Assembly (NCBI GenBank): GCA_011319805.1
Contig: SJRY01000250.1
Span: 496,001-560,000 of the forward strand
Direction of reading: 5' to 3'
Length of the DNA: 64,000 nt
DNA from: Macrocybe gigantea
Lineage: Eukaryota; Basidiomycota; Agaricomycetes; Agaricales; Callistosporiaceae
The notes beneath the pieces are model-generated. The model worked only from the letters and a program-made list of their open reading frames with translations. It was not told where the DNA came from and did no database searches. The translations under genes were made by a program, and so were the position numbers. Shown here piece after piece: positions 61,688 through 64,000 of this stretch. Position 1 is the stretch's first letter. The number at the start of each line of letters is the position of its first letter.

Positions 61688-62548
61688 ATGGATACCTACC
61701 CGGAACCACTTGAGAGGGTAACCCACTGCGCCTATTTGTTATTAGGAATTTGGGATTGACAATATTGACGTGTTCGTGACCCACAGATATTTCAAAAGGT
61801 CGAAGAAGAGACAGAGAGGCGCGCCCAGGCTCTGAACGAACTCGAGTCATCGTCCGCGAGCAAGAGTAGAGCCCGCAGGACGGGGAGCATCTCCATCAGC
61901 CGCTTCGGTCAAGTGAGTACTTTTGTACTGTTGTTGCACTACGTCCTAAATGTCCCTCTACAGTTGGCCGACGACCTGTCGAAAATCCCCGACGCAGCAC
62001 CGGCATCTGGGACCGTCACCCCCATCGCCGCGCAATCGGCTTTTTATAGAACGCACCTTGCTGTGAGTTCTTACGTCCCCGGCCGCCCCTGACCCCGCTA
62101 AGCTGTGCTGCAGAATGCCAGCACTGACTCGCTCTCTAGCAATGCTTCTACTGTGACTGCTCAGCGGCATGATTTGGAGGATGAACATCATGTAACGCGG
62201 ATGCACCACATTGCAGGGCGCCCAAGCTTCACCAAGGCAGTGGGAAATCTGCTTCCACGCCGGTTGAGTCGTGCACGCTCGTCCCATGTCATTTCTCCGA
62301 CAGATGGCAGAGTCCTCATCGGAGTGTCCGTGCAAGAGGCGACCGTGGAGGCAGCAGCAGAAGAAACGCAAGGGGCCGTGCAAGGTGCCACGGTTCATGC
62401 GCCCGCGGCGCTCAAGAGCCAACCGTCTCGCATGACGATGGCGGAATCGTCACCCGCTGGAAGCGGCTGGATAAAGAAGGCCAAAGTCTTTTCTCAGAAA
62501 CTTCGCCGCAAGGGAAAGCGCGTCACAGACGCAGAAGACGAGGCATAA
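61688..62548 (+). CDS. Hypothetical Ser/Ala-rich protein, four exons
   Basis: Exons 61688-61717, 61787-61912, 61964-62062, 62114-62548; 690 nt, 229 residues, in frame. The start MDTYPEPLERIFQKVEEETE leads into a short charged helix (RRAQALNELESSSASKSRAR), then RTGSISISRFGQ. Disordered Ser/Thr-rich sequence follows and a basic C-terminus KKAKVFSQKLRRKGKRVTDA. There is no TM segment or domain I know. Clean exon phases support a real gene. Basic patches and possible phosphosites suggest a regulatory or membrane-peripheral protein, but this is only inference. Confidence 0.65.
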
Positions 62549-62943
62549 TAGTCAAAATTTCAAATCTTTCTCTCTCTGGTCGCAACTCCACAGGTCATTG
62601 GATACGTCTTTTCTATTGACACTTAATTTTCTTTTTCATAATCGCTATCATACGCATCTGTCTATCTGCTACATATCTATTGTTATGCACTCTGCACGTG
62701 ATCGCGGCACCACCAGTCATGCAAGTGAAAGGTGCGTTCCATTCTTTGACTTCGGCCAGACACGTTCTCCTTCTCCAATGCCCGAGAGCCGTCCAGCGCT
62801 CTCTTTGTATCGCCGACCTCTCCTCAACCAGCCTTGTATTAGTATATCATATCCCCTCTGACTTTCCCTTCTCCAGCCACGATCTAGCCATGCCTTCTGC
62901 TATAGTGCGTTTGTGCTGATTGGTTGTCATCTAGTCGCCACGC
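62549..62943. other. Region with unresolved 5' exon of the next gene
   Basis: About 395 bp. An ATG at 62890 (MPSAIVRLC) followed by a GTGCGT donor could be a first coding exon of the gene at 62944, but I cannot confirm it. Nothing else recognisable. Confidence 0.35.
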
Positions 62944-63636
62944 ATGCTGATCGTAGCACAGCTCTCCTCTTCAAGACCTAAAAGCATTGACAGCAAACAC
63001 TCAGACACATTCCTATGGCCAGACATTTTTGAATTCCATCAGCCCGTCTTGGCTTCATTCCAACAATCCATCCCTAGCGACATCATCACGTCCGACGAAT
63101 CAGATAGCGACACATGTAATCTAACGTCGGGATTCTCCCCCGTTTTCGATCCCACTAGTCTGGAAGTGGGATTTGATCAGGCCTGTCTAGATGGACTGGA
63201 CGACATACTTCTCAATTCGCCCAACGATGCTTTTGCGTCTGTATGCTGGGAGGAGGCGACCAATCGATCTGCCCATAGCTCGCTTCCAGAGGTTCCCGCT
63301 GTTACCCTGGCAAGGCCAGTTGTCCCAGAGCCACCCTTCACCGATGGCAACCGGCTTTCTTCGGCTTCCAGGACGGCTCCTGTGCCACCTGAAGTGCATC
63401 AGGTGGTGATTGGTCCTGATCCTGTCATTCACACGCTTCCCTCTATGCCTCTGACGATGGTGGATAAGGAGAGCATAAGTGCCTTCGAACCTCGCTTTGA
63501 TTTTCCCGCCTCCAGCGACGCTATCGGATTGTTTCCGATACCTAGTAACCTGCCGCGTAAGGGCAGATTTAGCCGTATTGGAAACACGTATTCCAACCTT
63601 TCTGTCCGCCTTCTCAAGTTCAAAATACCTGGCTAA
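62944..63636 (+). CDS. Hypothetical acidic Ser/Pro-rich protein
   Basis: A 230-codon open frame with an acidic, disordered body: IPSDIITSDESDSDTCNLTS, FDPTSLEVGFDQACLDGLDD and a basic tail KGRFSRIGNTYSNLSVRLLK. The composition resembles transcription activator linkers, but there is no DNA-binding domain. The true N-terminus may include an upstream exon. A minus-strand frame overlaps (63187-63663) but has poorer composition. Function unknown. Confidence 0.5.
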   Translation: MLIVAQLSSSRPKSIDSKHSDTFLWPDIFEFHQPVLASFQQSIPSDIITSDESDSDTCNLTSGFSPVFDPTSLEVGFDQACLDGLDDILLNSPNDAFASVCWEEATNRSAHSSLPEVPAVTLARPVVPEPPFTDGNRLSSASRTAPVPPEVHQVVIGPDPVIHTLPSMPLTMVDKESISAFEPRFDFPASSDAIGLFPIPSNLPRKGRFSRIGNTYSNLSVRLLKFKIPG

Positions 63637-63827
63637 CCACCCCATCTCCTCGATTTCGATCATAATCTTTACCCCGCTGATGAAATTGTATTCTTTTCAC
63701 TTGCTGTATTCCACCAACCTAGAACGCGAACGGTGTAGTTATTTTCTATACTATCAATGTACACGGCCTTAAGCCCATCCAGACGACATGGAACAATAAA
63801 TATACTTGTACAATAAAGTTCAGCGAG

Positions 63828-64000
63828 TCAAATGCTCATCGTCAGTGGGGCATTGGAAGTTTTGATCGTCAATGCGCCCGGTCCTTCCCCTGCTCCCCAT
63901 CGAACATTGCCGTAGATCTCCTGGCCATGCTTGTTGTGGTCTAAACGTCGCTGGCGGCCATGCCCTGACGGGTCTTGCACTCTGTGTTCTCGGATTGTTG
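63828..64000 (-). CDS. Partial gene, truncated by the window edge
   Basis: Minus-strand 3' end of a gene whose remainder lies beyond 64000. The last exon reads DHNKHGQEIYGNVRWGAGEG and PGALTIKTSNAPLTMSI, stop at 63828-63830, preceded by a TTTAG acceptor near 63945. An upstream exon fragment (CKTRQGMAAS) extends to the edge. The Gly-rich end does not let me name a family. Confidence 0.5.
   Translation of the reverse strand, partial: TIREHRVQDPSGHGRQRRLDHNKHGQEIYGNVRWGAGEGPGALTIKTSNAPLTMSI

Overview
The window is nuclear DNA of a filamentous basidiomycete, most likely a mushroom-forming Agaricomycete. The evidence is dense coding on both strands with genes cut by many 47-65 nt introns (GT-AG, a few GC-AG), basidiomycete-style F-box and BTB families, and short intergenic gaps. 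I reconstructed genes by joining open frames at splice sites and checking that exon sums are multiples of three. Family names come from recognised motifs and remembered family features, not from database searches.

Layout. 0.07-4.2 kb: a PXR1/PINX1-like G-patch protein and a quinate-repressor-like protein (the three C-terminal AROM domains without the first two). 4.2-9.4 kb: F-box protein, steryl ester hydrolase, PC-esterase-like protein, IMPACT-domain protein. 9.7-13.5 kb: glucosamine-6-phosphate deaminase, an intron-containing tRNA-Gln, and a secreted glucoamylase with CBM20. 14-23 kb: TFIIIA, an Ams2/Spt21-like regulator, a secreted beta-carbonic-anhydrase-like protein, and Dsc3. 23-35.5 kb: polarisome scaffold Spa2, 3-ketoacyl-CoA reductase, aromatic amino acid decarboxylase, Pex1, and a glutathione transferase. 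35.6-47 kb: TRAPPC11, the 73-residue Hub1, a head-to-head pair of Rim9/PalI-like and seven-TM Rra1/PalH-like genes, NADH pyrophosphatase, and a coiled-coil protein. 47-56 kb: mitochondrial ABC transporter Mdl1, monoglyceride lipase, clathrin light chain, phosphatidylglycerophosphatase Gep4, and a GH28 pectinase. 56-61 kb: three tandem BTB genes. 61-64 kb: unrecognised small proteins and a gene truncated by the window edge.

Most genes are housekeeping and functionally unrelated. The most plausible functional unit is the divergent Rim9-like/Rra1-like pair at 41-43.7 kb, which could form a plasma-membrane alkaline-pH sensing module. Glucoamylase, pectinase and the aromatic decarboxylase each have a TATA box 41-51 bp before the start codon.

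Data-quality warning: at least ten conserved genes need a single missing base to read through, while others (glucoamylase, TFIIIA, Spa2, Pex1, NPY1, Hub1) are perfectly in frame. This looks like residual assembly indels rather than gene decay. I see no transposon, CRISPR array, viral gene or rRNA gene.
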